DNA of 64,000 bases, taken from NCBI GenBank assembly GCA_050084985.1, contig JBITNC010000001.1, positions 131,688,001 through 131,752,000 of the forward strand. The letters are read 5' to 3'. The stretch comes from Nageia nagi. Lineage: Eukaryota > Pinophyta. Position numbers and translations under genes: made by a program. This document shows positions 1 through 10,871 of the stretch, piece after piece. The first letter of the stretch is position 1. Each line of letters opens with the position of its first letter. The notes under the pieces were generated by a model that was not told the DNA's origin, ran no database searches, and saw nothing but the letters and a program-made list of their open reading frames with translations.

Positions 1-681
1 GTCAAGTTATTATTTGTAGGAGTAGTACTCATTATATAGGTATTTGTGCTTTGAGATAGACCAAAGATTGAAATATGGAGTTATTAGTGTATATAACTGT
101 ACCAACAAGAATGTGCTATACTATATTCAAGAAGTTAATGATGTACACCTTGATGAGTCAGTAGGGGAAATTGAAGGGACATCAACATTTTGGGTAGCTA
201 GGTGATTCAGTGTCTTCAACCACCATCTTAGAGATGGTTCCAAAATTAACTAAGGGTGCAATACTTTTTTATTCCATAATGGGTATTTTAGAGAGTTTTA
301 AGATTTTGGGATTGTAAGAATTTAAAGGAAAACCAAAAGTCATTCTAGAGTTTTTGTAGTTCTAAAATTATTCTTCTTGTTGTAGGAGATTGTATTTTCA
401 TTATGTTGATGGCATTTCTATATGCATGTAATATTGTAATGTCCATATAAAATGAGAAGAGTAGACTCTAATTCCATATTGTATTAGCCCATATTGGATG
501 AACTAGGGTAAATCATTGTGTTGATCTTGTTGTATGTTGAGATTGCTATTTTGTAATATTTACATTGTGCAATTTTTGAATTTATATGCTATTTGGATGA
601 TTTCATAATGGTGAATATTTTTTGTTTGAATATATAAGTAAGGATCTAAGTATGCTATAAGAATCTAGTGATTAAAGATCA
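1..681. other. Unassigned flank left of element D
   Basis: AT-rich sequence with frequent stops in all frames. It shows no detectable similarity by eye to the rest of the window. It may be the beginning of D's 5' LTR or the DNA that D inserted into; similarity to D's 3' LTR becomes readable only from about 682. Confidence 0.4.
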
Positions 682-2374
682 GTTAAAGTATGAAGAGTTT
701 TATTTTGTACCATAGAAACCTTTCTAGAGGCCCACTCAAGGAAACAATATAAGTAAAATACATTATTGAGTGATGATGTTAGCAAAGAGATCAAATGAAG
801 TACCCAAGAGGAGAAGAGCTCCAAATATACTAAGTGTCAAGGTACCATGGAAGTTGAGGTCAACATTAGATAGGAAATATCTTAATAGGTGTTAACATTA
901 GACCCCAAAAATAGTCTAATTCTAGGTCAATGAGTCTACTGATATCATCAAAAGAAAATAAAGGTCTCGATAATTAAAATATTGAAGAGACTTAAGGCAT
1001 TATAAAGTGATGTCATATAGGTAAAATGACTTGATTTTACAAGTGCTAAGGGATAAATAAAGGTGATATTAGGAATAGCAAGTTTGGGTTCCTGTAAAGG
1101 TTATAAGCATGTACAACCCTAGAGGAATAGTTAACCAAAGAGGTGGTGTTAGCAAGTCCAAGAAAGTATAATTTAAATTAACTCCAAAGGGTCTAAAGCA
1201 TATGACATCAATAATATTGATCCTATGTACTAGTAATATATGTAATATTAACAAGTATAGAGTATGAAAGCCTAGAGAACCTAAAGAATGATATTGATCT
1301 TAAGTATAGGTAAGATTTACTTTTGCACTAATTCTAGGCCCAAGAGATAGATAACATCAACATCATAGTGTTAAATCCCAAAGGATTTTGGAGCTTAGGT
1401 ATGAAAAAATAAGGCATGCATGAGCTCAAATGGCTAGTAAAATAAATAAGCAACTTTTACAAAGCCCAAATAGCCAACCTAGAGTCAATTTCAGAGAGAT
1501 AGTTACAACACTCTAAAATGTAACTCATAGAAGAGGTAGAAGAATATAGTCCATGGCTAGACATACAGAGTTCCAGAAGTCTAGTAAACTCACTTAATTA
1601 AGTTTACAAGGTGATTTTATATGCAATATAAGTTTATGGTTTCTTAGGTAGTTTGAAGAGCTAAGCAACCATAAAGTACTATCAAACTAAGAAAATCCAT
1701 GCATGTTGCATGAAAGGAATACTACAATATTCCAAAAAACCCTCTAAGTTAATATTATTTTTCTTTAAATGTAATCAAATGATGGTTGATAGTAGTAGTT
1801 AAGTGTGAGTTTGCTTTCCAATATATTTGATATATTTATACCTATAAATATAAGGTATTTTGATGTAATAAAGGTTAGATATTTAAGTTTTTTCCCTCTA
1901 GATGTTACTAAAGTTACTTAAAGAATACATGTATGATATGTTTTACCTTTTCTCAATTTTTTATTCATATATATGCTTAAATTATTATGTATACTTATAT
2001 GTATGCTTCATGACTTCATGGGATAATGTTGAATTAGTGATTGTTAGTGACATATTTGGCTAGGATTTCTAATATAGGTTATATTGATTTATGATTATTA
2101 ATTTGTTTATCCTTCTAGCCATTCCACTTAGGAAGCATGAACTGGTTAAGGATATCTATTTTATTAACTTTCCTATGCTCTTATCTATAATCTATTTCTT
2201 ACACCCTACCATTTTAGAAAGTAGTGTAGTAGATCCCTCCTTGAGGGACTTTATCCCAACATCTAAGGTATCAACCTTCATACAAAATATTAAACATTGA
2301 AAAGTAGTTCAACCATAATAGCTCATTTCATTGCAATTCACTGGCATGTGAATATTTTATAATCTCAATCAATA
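682..2374 (+). repeat. 5' LTR of element D
   Basis: About 1.7 kb that matches, at moderate divergence, 40653-40806 joined to 59835-61260. The shared landmarks include a run beginning CTAAGTGT, a TATA box and a conserved stretch around 1900-2170. Its 3' end is placed at an ...CAATCAATA end, by analogy with element A's LTR end (CAATCAACA), and is followed after 10 bases by the PBS. The 5' boundary is approximate. Confidence 0.75.
1843..1850 (+). promoter_or_regulatory. TATA box of D 5' LTR
   Basis: TATAAATA preceded by CC. The same box with the same flanks recurs in the 3' LTR copy at 60903-60910, so it is a conserved LTR element rather than chance AT richness. Confidence 0.6.
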
Positions 2375-2384
2375 GTTATTATTT

Positions 2385-2402
2385 TGGCACACCTAGTGGG
2401 AC
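2385..2402 (+). other. Primer binding site of element D
   Basis: TGGCACACCTAGTGGGAC, 10 bases after the LTR end. It closely matches the PBS of element A (10843-10860, minus strand) and of element E (63133-63150). The tRNA was not identified. Confidence 0.7.
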
Positions 2403-2489
2403 TGCAACCCACCCATTTTCAAAATATATAAGGTTATGAATAATCTTATTGGAAACTATACAAAATAAGGTTAGTTGTGTTCATAATTT

Positions 2490-3798
2490 CTATCTCTAAT
2501 ACAACTAGCTTTGGGAAAGAACTCATTAGTGAGATAGAAATTCTACCAAAGTTCAAACTGAGTTCACATTTACAATATCTTAGGCTAAGTCAAGAAAATA
2601 TCTTCTCATGTTCTACGAACTTGATCCTAAAGAGAAAAAAATTATCAAGAGGAATAAGTCTTTGATTGACATCTCAATTCAAGTGAAGCATCTTTCTCGA
2701 ACCTTTCTTCTGGTATTTAATGTGATACTAACAATGGCTTCTCAAGTAGCAAATCATATCTACCCATAATGGAATATGATCAATCCATTAAATCTAACCA
2801 ATCTAATGGCCATTCCATTCAATGCCTTAAAGTCTATTCCATACTATGAAGGTATTAGGAATACAACTTATGAGCATTATCTTGACATAATTGCTACCTG
2901 TAAGACATAATATTTTCAAGGAGAATATGATGGTAAGATTATTAGCATAATGATTTAAGGAAAATATATTAGAATGGTATCAATATTTATTGGATGGATT
3001 TGTTACTTGGTGATATGTTTTTGAACCCTTAATGAAAGTGTTTGATGAGATCAGTGATTACTATTCCTTGTTTACTCACTTTACAATAATCAGGAGGTAT
3101 GCATAAGATTCTATCATGGATTTCAACATCCATTTTGGCAATATTTGGATCAAAATCTTAGCTCAAGTGAAAAACCTAGTATTATTTGCATACATGTACT
3201 TCTTAAGATCATTTTTTCCTTATCTAGTATTGGAGATAGAGATTTCTAGAGAAATAACATTTTTAACATTATACCAAGAAAAAGAAATAGTTAAGACATC
3301 ACTAATCATTATAGGGAAACTTTTAAGTAGGGCCACCTCCCCTTTCACTCCATATATTGCATTCCCTAATGAGAATCATCAACTAATTTCAACTACCCCT
3401 CCTCTAGCTAGGATACCTAGAGCATCACACTCATTTCTTGAGAACTCTAGAATAGCAAGGGCACTAAGTGAGTTACTAGGTATGAGTACTTGATTATCCC
3501 TTTTGGTACCCAATATTTCTCTTATTTTTCTAGCACCCTATTCAAGTAACCAAAATCAAGGGGAGGGTTCCATGCAAGCAAAGATAAATTAGCTCAAGGC
3601 TATTCTTTGAAGAATGGCTAATCAAGTCACTACCTTGAAAGGTAATTAAAGGTTTGATGGAGAAAAATAAAGGAGATTCCCCTATGCAACAAAAGAGTAA
3701 ATTCTAACATTTATGAATAAAGGAGAAGATCAAGTGCATTTTTCATTAGATGTTCTAGATAAACAAGGTGTATACTAGTGAATAACTTGCAATGATCC
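2490..3798 (+). pseudogene. gag: gag of element D, N-terminal and central part
   Basis: Decayed capsid gene of a Ty3/gypsy element, which would form the virus-like particle in the cytoplasm. Conceptual translation with stops gives segments colinear with the better-preserved gag of element A: an NHIYP-like segment (about 2756), a TYEHYLD-like segment (about 2868) matching A's TAYEHCVD, and a MANQVTTL-like segment (about 3615) matching A's MANQITVL. The reading ends in a zinc-knuckle-like ITCND at the insertion point of element A and continues at 12430. Several stops and frameshifts make it non-functional. The assignment rests on colinear similarity to A's gag, not on an intact domain. Confidence 0.7.
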
Positions 3799-3969
3799 TG
3801 TTGATTGAGATTGTGTAATATGTGCGCCTGGAACAACCTTAACCAAAGTAGTTCACGAACAGACTGTGGGACGTAGCCTGATCTCCGGAGAAGGCCGGTT
3901 CCTTATCCATTGGGTAAAGAAAAAGTAACAGGAAAGAGATAAAAAGAGTAGGGAGCGAGAGATTCAAGC

Positions 3970-4066
3970 AAAAGGATAGGGTAACAAGAAAGGAAGTAAA
4001 AGGATAGGGTAACGAGAGAGGAAGTAAAGGGATAGGGTAACGAGAGAGAAAGCAAAGGGGTAGGTC
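3970..4066 (-). repeat. 28-bp tandem repeat in the A LTR
   Basis: Three and a half copies of a 28-bp unit containing GGATAGGGTAAC, located downstream of the TATA box in element orientation (R/U5 side). The same array is in the other LTR at about 11043-11139. Element E has a related motif (TTTCCTGTTACTTT) at a comparable place near 62940. Confidence 0.8.
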
Positions 4067-4687
4067 ACTAGTTCAGCGCGGGCTTTCGCAGTGTGCGAAA
4101 CCTTGGCCTGAATCTAGTGTCGCAGCCACAGAACAAGTTCTCACTCTCTGAATAGCTCCCCAACTTCTACTCTACCATGTAGCAGACACAGTTATACTAG
4201 CAACCCGCAACTATTACTCAGGAAACAAGCTAAGCTGCCACAATGTAACCAAATTAAGAATAACAATTACGAGTGCTAGACAAGAAAGGTCAAGATGGTT
4301 TCATAGTACCGGACTGAAGCTACAGGTCTTCGAGAACAAATGAAAAGGGCAATACTAGGCTTTCGACCCTAGTTTCTCTTTATTTTCATATATTTATACT
4401 GTATTAATAACAGTTACAAGATTACAGAATAGAAACATTTACAAAACAGCCGCAAGATTCTGGCCTTCTTGAACTGATATCACCTACATATGACACTTGG
4501 CCGACTGTTACAAAATTGGGCAGATTGCTGACGATTCGGTTCCCTGATGATGGCGCTCAGGTATTTTGTAGACTTCCTTCTCTTCGGGAATGTTCAATTC
4601 TCCAACTCGGACTCTTCGATCTTTCATTGCGGCCTATTTTCCTCTGGACGCGGTCTTAATCCCAAATGTTAATCTTTCCCTTTCGCC

Positions 4688-5154
4688 TGACGTCAGCCTT
4701 GAATCTCCGGACTTCTTTATTCACTGGCTCCGGACACTAAATTGCTCCTTGATGATGTCATCCATTCCGGGCTCCGGTTTGCTTTATGAATGTAAACTTT
4801 ATATCTCCTTGTGATGTCACCTTTGAATCTCTGGAATTTCCGCTCGCTGGTTCCGGATACTAAATTTCTCTTTGCTGATGTCATCTGTTCCGGGCTCCGG
4901 TTTCCTTTGTGAATGTAGACTTAGCCTTTCCATGTGATGTCATTTCCGGACTTCCGGAATGCTTCGCCTTCCGGAGAAGACGGTGCAGACTTCATCGCTT
5001 CCGGGGTCTGATTTCCTTCAAGATATGAACTCTGTTCTACCTGTGACATCACCTTCATATGCCCGGAATGCTTTGTTTCCCGAAGACACTTGTGCTTACT
5101 TCGTTTTTTCTGGAACTTGGTCCTTGCCGAAACCTGACCGCCTTGCTGACATCA
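4688..5154 (-). promoter_or_regulatory. Array of seven TGACGTCA-like sites in the A LTR (U3)
   Basis: Octamers matching TGAYRTCA begin at 4688, 4753, 4812, 4876, 4935, 5044 and 5147, with steps of about 60 and then about 105 bp. They are embedded in repeats rich in TTCCGG and CTCCGG. TGACGTCA is the palindromic core bound by plant bZIP factors (established knowledge). In the sister LTR three of the same sites (11761, 11885, 12009) are perfect TGACGTCA, against one here, as expected from C-to-T change in the CG core. The sites lie upstream of the TATA box at 4391 in element orientation, so a transcription-control role is inferred. Confidence 0.65.
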
Positions 5155-5449
5155 TTTTGTTCCGGAATTCGGTCTTCGCCAAAATATATCTATCTTATTC
5201 TCCGCGACCTCTTCTTTTCATTCTGGAAAGGTTTACTCACGGACTCCGGCCTTTTATTTATTCCGGAATAGCTCCAGGGGACATTAAGGCGAACTCATGA
5301 TAATAATTAGAATACCCCGGGCCCTTCTTCAAGAATTTTAATGTAGGAATCTACATTGTGGCGACTTCTGAGGGAAAATTTCGCCTTTATGGAAGAGGAA
5401 TTTAGAACCCAGTCTGTTATTTACATGAATCAAAGAATTGTACCTTACT

Positions 5450-8400
5450 TTAGCTCTGCAGACTCAGGATCTGCTGGACTTTATTCCAATCCGCTGGGAT
5501 CTCGTAAAAATCTTTCAGCCTTGCTTGCGCTAAGGCTGTATGGTTCAGCACCTCATATGATATATTTGCATGTCTCCTCAGCAACTGCTGTATCCTAAAG
5601 CTACCGTCGGCCAAAGAATCAAAGAATTTTACAAAATTTGTCTCATCGAAGGACACCAGGAGTGTATCAACATCATCCGTATTCTGAATCCTATTCCGCA
5701 GACTACTCAAAAAATCAACCTCTGTGACGAGTGAGCCATCGCTTCTCCATAAGTTTGGGATTCCGGACGCATTCAACCCTTGAATTTCTGATTTTAGAGT
5801 CTCCATCTCTTACGTCCGGCGTAGGACATTATTACGAATCTCCTGACAAACCCATTTACCCCTCCCTGGGTAATCAATCACCGACATGAGCTCCACTCGG
5901 TTACCAATGTTATATGACCGCAATTTCTCATTTGAGAGGCTGTTTAGTCTTTTATTTGCTTGCTTAGCCTGTTCTGAAATGGGGTTCAGAATACTCTCAC
6001 ATCTCGTTACCTCGGCTTCGAGCCTTTTGAGCTCTGATAAGCACAACTCCGCGTGATCCCTCAGACGGATCAAGTCTTTTATTTCTTGCATCTTCAATTC
6101 CCAAAATTTTTCTTTGGTATTCAACAGAAAAGATCTGTCGACCTTCTTAGCATCCAGCCTCGCTTGGAGCTCCGCCAGGTTAGCGTTCAGGTTGCTGATT
6201 TCTGCTGCCTTGGCATTTATTTCCGCCTCCTTTTGAGCGACGATAGCCTCCTTTTGGACGAGCATATCCGCTGTAGGGGTAGCCGCTAAACTAGTCTGCA
6301 AAACTGTTATGTTATTCTCCGTCGCTTTTAGCCTTATTTTATTGTTATCTAATTGCAGCTTCATGGCCTCATGGGCCTTTTGTAGCTTGTGGTACCTGAC
6401 CTCCAATTTGGTGAGTTCGGTTATATTGAGGTCCACAGCTGTTTGCAAGAGCTCATTTTTATCGCTCCGTGGGATGCTGCGGGTATCTATTTTGACCCGT
6501 GTATTCATTGATGACAGCTCGCCCTGCCCCTCTTATGGGTCTTGGGCAATGGCCATTTCAAGCACCTTATTCTTTAGATCCATGGAGGTCTGGAATCTCA
6601 CCAGATTTTCCAGTGGTGGGAGTTTTTCCATTTGCCTCTGCATCCATGCCTCTTGCCCTTGCTTAATTTGCTGATATTGTTGCATGATGCCCTCCACGGA
6701 TACCTGTTGCTCGGAGACCATGATAAAGGGAGATTTTGAGCTCAACTCCTGAGATGCAGCAGCAATAATCTGTTGAGCCGGTGTGAAGGGGCTAGCTTGG
6801 CTGGCCCCGGGAGTACTGCTTCCGGAAGGATCCGCTGCAGGAAGTGTTGAGATAGAGAGAGGAGCGGACGATGGAGGTGGAGAGGGTGGGGGTGATGAAG
6901 GTATTGTAATGATGCTTGTGAGGGGAGGAATTTGTAGAATGGGTGTAGGAAGAAGGGGGCTCTGCCGTTGGGTGGACGGTGGTGAAATGAGAGATGGTAT
7001 GTGTGCAGCTGGAATAGCTGCTAGAATTGGGGGAAGGGTGATGGAAACGGAAATGGGAACAGTATGAGCCGGCAGAGCAGAAGAAAGAGAAGGAGGGGAA
7101 GAAGGAGTAGGAAGCGTACCTGAGGGCGTCGGGCTCCTCCTTCTCCTTTTAGGTGGTGGCGGTAGTGATGCCTTCTCCATCTGTGTTTTCCTTTTGGCCA
7201 TGTAGACTCTTTCTGGCCTCTTAGTCACTGTCTCCGTGGAAATCTCCCTGATTTCCTCCTCATGTTGCTTTTCTCGGGCTGGTGCTTGAGACATAGCATG
7301 CCCCTGCTCTTCACTGTCATCAGAATCTTCACCCGTAGGAACTTCTGTGGGATGTTCCAATCCCCACATCTCCTCAAATTTGTCGTCTAGATCAGATTCT
7401 AGAGGAGTGTTCCTATTCCCAGACTCAATCCTGTACTGGGTGAAGGTAGCTATCTTCTCTTCGCTCCATCTTTCATCCCTTAGTGTCTTCAAGGCCTTTT
7501 TCGAGATGGAGTCAGTTCTCGGGTTAAAATTTGCCTTCTTGTTGTAGAAACTCAGCCATGGCGGTAAGAAGTCCTGAGTGATTGCGGCGGTGGGCATCAC
7601 CTTATCCTCCTGCTCTGGATTTCACCATTTAAGCAGCTCTGGCCTGTTTTCAGCTCTGAAGGCCGGAGGATTGGGCTAGCTTCTCAGTTTCTTGCCAAAA
7701 TTGTCATCCAGGTCATACGAACAATATTGACTCAATTCTTTCAATTTCAGCTTCAGGAGTTTTGCCCTTAAATGGTCACTTGCTCCCCTGCTCTGGAGCA
7801 CCAGGTCATGCACCCTATGGGGGAGAGCATAGACTCCTCTCTTCTTTGCGGTAGCTCCATATTTCGAGTCAATGTAGTCCATCTGTCTGGCATATTCTAT
7901 GCTGAAAATCCAATCTGTCACATGAATTGGCAGCAAAAATGGGGCCCCAGAAAATCCATACAGCCTAATGAATGTTCCATTCTCTGCAAAAAACCAGTCC
8001 CCGACCTCTACATGGGGCATACGGAGGTATAGCTTGGAGGCTGTAGACAACCTCGGGACTGTAGGGGCTAATAGACCCATTGCCGGAATCAGAAAGTTCT
8101 CCACAAAGGAGTAGTAGTTCGCCGAGGACCTCACTTCCTCAGTCCATTTATCCACTGGTTTGTGTGACCCATCTTCATTATTTCGAACCAAGGTCAACTC
8201 ATTAAAGACATCTGCATTCTGATGAATCATCATCCATACAATGTATGATGTATAGGCAAAATAAAACCCTCCCCGATCCTCCCCAGTTGTTTGGCTATTC
8301 CATCTGAGAGGGCAATGGCCCAGTCATACATTGTGGGGGAAATGGGGTGAGAAATTTGATAAGCTATCATCAACTTTGAAGGTGAGATGTATCTATCTGT

Positions 8401-8937
8401 TTCCTCTCCTGCCACTATGGCTAGCATAGACAGAAGTAATTACAGATGTGTGGAAAAATTTGACAATGGGAACTCAGAATTTGGGAACTCTCTAAACCTT
8501 ATGGACCCGGCTGTGTTTTTATTTAGCCAAGAAGTAATGCTTGCCCTCAGGTTGGCGTTAAGGGTGCTATACCAATCGATTTGCACGAGGGAGGTCATAG
8601 GAGGGGGTGGACAGAAAGCCTCCGCTATTGCAACGGAATCCAGATTTAGGATGGTCTTCCCCTGCAAATCCCTGACTATCCTAGTCGCAGGATCGAATGC
8701 CCCTTTTACAATTTCTACCAACTCGGGAGCAGGAAAGCATCTATGCGGGACAAAATGCATAAGACCCGAACCCATGGGTGAGTGTGCTATATGGTTGAAG
8801 CTGAAGTTCGGGCACTTACCTTCTGCGGTGCCCTTGGGATTTTTATTTGGGGCTGTAATCTCCGTATCCCACAGCAACTCCATTGAATCGGATACCTTCC
8901 TTACAGTCTTTGCCGCTGATCCTGAGCTCATTGCCAT
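5450..8937 (-). pseudogene. ORFx: long accessory reading frame of element A
   Basis: A minus-strand frame of about 1,160 codons read from ATGGCAATGAGC at 8937 to a stop at 5450, 95 bp before the 3' LTR. It is broken by stops at 8440, 7676, about 7625, 6533 and 5810, and by one apparent single-base deletion in a T run near 8265; apart from that shift the pieces stay in one frame. In order, there is a conserved N-terminal region (to about 7680) of unknown fold, a Pro/Ser-rich linker of about 200 residues with a basic KRRRR stretch that could act as a nuclear signal, a helical Lys/Glu/Leu-rich coiled-coil region (6508-5810) and a short C-terminal domain. I do not recognise a catalytic motif or a membrane segment. 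Element D has a colinear copy (18280-18540 and 37290-40480). It does not resemble gag, pol or a typical envelope protein. Function unknown; a plant-mobile-domain-like or transposon-accessory role is only a guess. Confidence 0.75.
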
Positions 8938-9458
8938 TTGCTTGAGCTTTGCTTATCACCCTTCTTGGGCCACTGCTTATGCCTCAAACTCAGATTCTCT
9001 TGCTCTGTTTCATAGTTCCTGGCGATGCTCAGTAAGCGCTAACTTTGCAAATTTGTGAGCCAAAACTTTCTATGAATGCTAGCATATAGGTGTCTTGGTA
9101 AGTAGTGCTCTGGGTCTTTTAATAGCTCACTTGAACGCACGATCTTTCGGAGCGAGGGAAATCAACTCACGACAGCCGCATTAATAACTGATTTGCCATT
9201 TTATGATCTTTTCGGGAACCTTGGGATTTGATTGCATGTACCCTCTTGGAAACTTTAATTCTGCCGGCGCAAAAAGGTTCCACTACTATTTACGTTACGC
9301 TAGCAGTAAATTACTGACAATAACCACTCGAAATCAATGCAACATCACACCATTTACAATATGTATACAAATCAAATTCCTTCTTTCCAACGGTCACTTT
9401 CCCACGCTGGCAGGCTTCAGAAAAACTACTGTGTCCGCTGGTGTGGAATTCATCAAGT
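8938..9458 (-). other. Spacer between gag and ORFx in element A
   Basis: Non-coding in the direction of the element, where pol would normally lie. On the minus strand a CTATTAAAAGACC box (about 9115-9127) lies about 180 bp upstream of the ORFx start and could be an internal promoter; this is inference. No RT or integrase remnant can be read here. Confidence 0.45.
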
Positions 9459-10724
9459 TCACGTTCTGGCTTTGTCATCCGCCATGCCAGGCGGAGGAAT
9501 ACCTCCACTCCTCGACAGATACTCTTGGTATTGAAAAATAGGGTAGGTTGTTTGTTCATGAGCATCATTACAAGCCAAACACAACCCATTAACCGCCCCA
9601 GAAGTGGAAGCTTGGTCCGCGTCCTCATTCAACACATGTTGAGCTTTCTCTACAGCAGGGTAGGGATACCTTCTGGCATTATTTTGTCTGGTCAACACGG
9701 TAATCTGGTTTGCCATATTTCTACACAAATTCCAGAGTTCCTGAATTTCTGTAGATGATGCTACTCCTTGGTTCATATTAGGCTGATGTGGAGCTGGTAA
9801 GGCCAAGGGAGCTCTAGGAATTGGCAAAATTGACGGCCAGGGTTGAACAGGGGCAGGAATATTAGCCAGAGGCGGAACTGAACTGATTACCGGAGGTCTC
9901 AAAATTTGCTGTTGTGTTGTGGTTATTGGGAAATAGGGCATTGGCATACGGCTTGGTAATTTCCCAACTGCAATAAGGCATGATTCAGCATATACTGCTT
10001 GTCTATAGACCTCCAGAAAGGTATTCACTCCGGAATTTTGGATTTACAGAGAGAGATCTGGAGGAAAGGCTCTCAGGTAATACATCAAAGCTTGAAACTA
10101 CTGAGGCCTGACTGGCATGGGTACTCTCGTCCATGTTTTCTGGAATCTAATGTTAAAATCTGGGATATTTTCTTGCTCATATCTTTTGATTGAAGTAAAC
10201 TGGGTTAACAAGGAAAAGGGATCCCCTAATTCATTAAACTCCAGGATAAAAGGCTCTGCCAGTTGAGCCCAGGTACTGATGGATCCATTAGAAAGGCCCC
10301 TGTACCAATCCAGGACCTTTCCTTTGAAAGACTGAGCCAGTAATCTCACCATAATATCTTCATGCTGAATATTGTGAATCTTTGCTAGGCCGGCTACATC
10401 CACACAGTGCTCATAAGCCGTTTTTTCTGAAGTTGCATCAAACTCCGGAAGGGTTTTAAAAACATTTGCTGGGATATCATGTAATACCGCTAGAGCTATG
10501 GGTACCCCATTGTCCCATTCTGGATAAATATTCTGAGCTGGATTAGCCATTCTAGGGAAGGTATCTCTAGTATGAAGATTGGATGGTTCTGGCTTGATAA
10601 AGGATTTTAGGGAGTCGATACTATTCGGAGACTTGGACTTGATCAAGGTCTTTCTCCTAGGAGTATCTAACTTCCCAAACTCCGGTGCTTCTTTTGCTGC
10701 TCTAGTTTTAGATCTTGTCCACAT
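9459..10724 (-). pseudogene. gag: gag of element A
   Basis: Capsid protein gene of Ty3/gypsy Tat type (Retrotrans_gag family), read from a Met at 10724 (MWTRSKTR start) to 9459. The central part has the expected YEHC, LLAQSFKGKVLDWYRGL and FILEFNELG segments and FNIRFQKTW. The C-terminal third is Pro-rich and ends in a zinc-knuckle remnant whose last Cys appears replaced by Tyr (CLACN..H....Y). Two in-frame stops at 10098 and about 10049 break it, both explicable by C-to-T change of CAG or CAA. It is the first gene after the PBS and would package the element RNA. Element E carries a close relative at 63310, and D's gag is a more decayed one. Confidence 0.85.
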
Positions 10725-10842
10725 AAACTCTAGATTGCAAAAGAAAATGACAGGTTCAAAGCACCTATGATATTCACAAATAATTTGCTTTAATACATAC
10801 CATGGATGGTGCTTCAGCAGAGTTGCCAATAAATTTCTTCGT

Positions 10843-10860
10843 GTCCCACCGGGCGTGCCA
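10843..10860 (-). other. Primer binding site of element A
   Basis: On the minus strand TGGCACGCCCGGTGGGAC, separated from the 5' LTR end (10872) by 11 bases. It is shared with D (2385) and E (63133). The spacer is longer than the usual 0-5 bases. Confidence 0.75.
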
Positions 10861-10871
10861 AAAAGAAATAC

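Larger units (their letters stand above)
3799..5355 (-). repeat. 3' LTR of element A
   Basis: 1557 bp with TG...CA ends, about 98 percent identical to 10872-12429. On the minus strand it starts TGTAGATTCCTACA, a short inverted repeat, carries an upstream array of TGACGTCA-like sites and a TATA box (4391-4398), and ends CAATCAACA. Confidence 0.95.

Noticed and set aside
5059-5300. Open frames within the A LTR (4590-5300 and 11639-12374, plus strand)
   Set aside because: They are antisense to the element, lie inside both LTRs, and consist of the TTCCGG/TGATGTCA repeats; no coding signature.
5359-5374. TGGCGACTTCTGAGGG after the left LTR of A looked like a PBS for a plus-strand element
   Set aside because: Gag, ORFx and the better PBS (10843-10860, shared with D and E) all show that A is on the minus strand; this site is at the 3' LTR boundary, where the polypurine tract should be.
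6783-7067. Gly-rich plus-strand frame opposite ORFx
   Set aside because: It is the complement of the Pro/Ser-rich linker of ORFx; a shadow frame.
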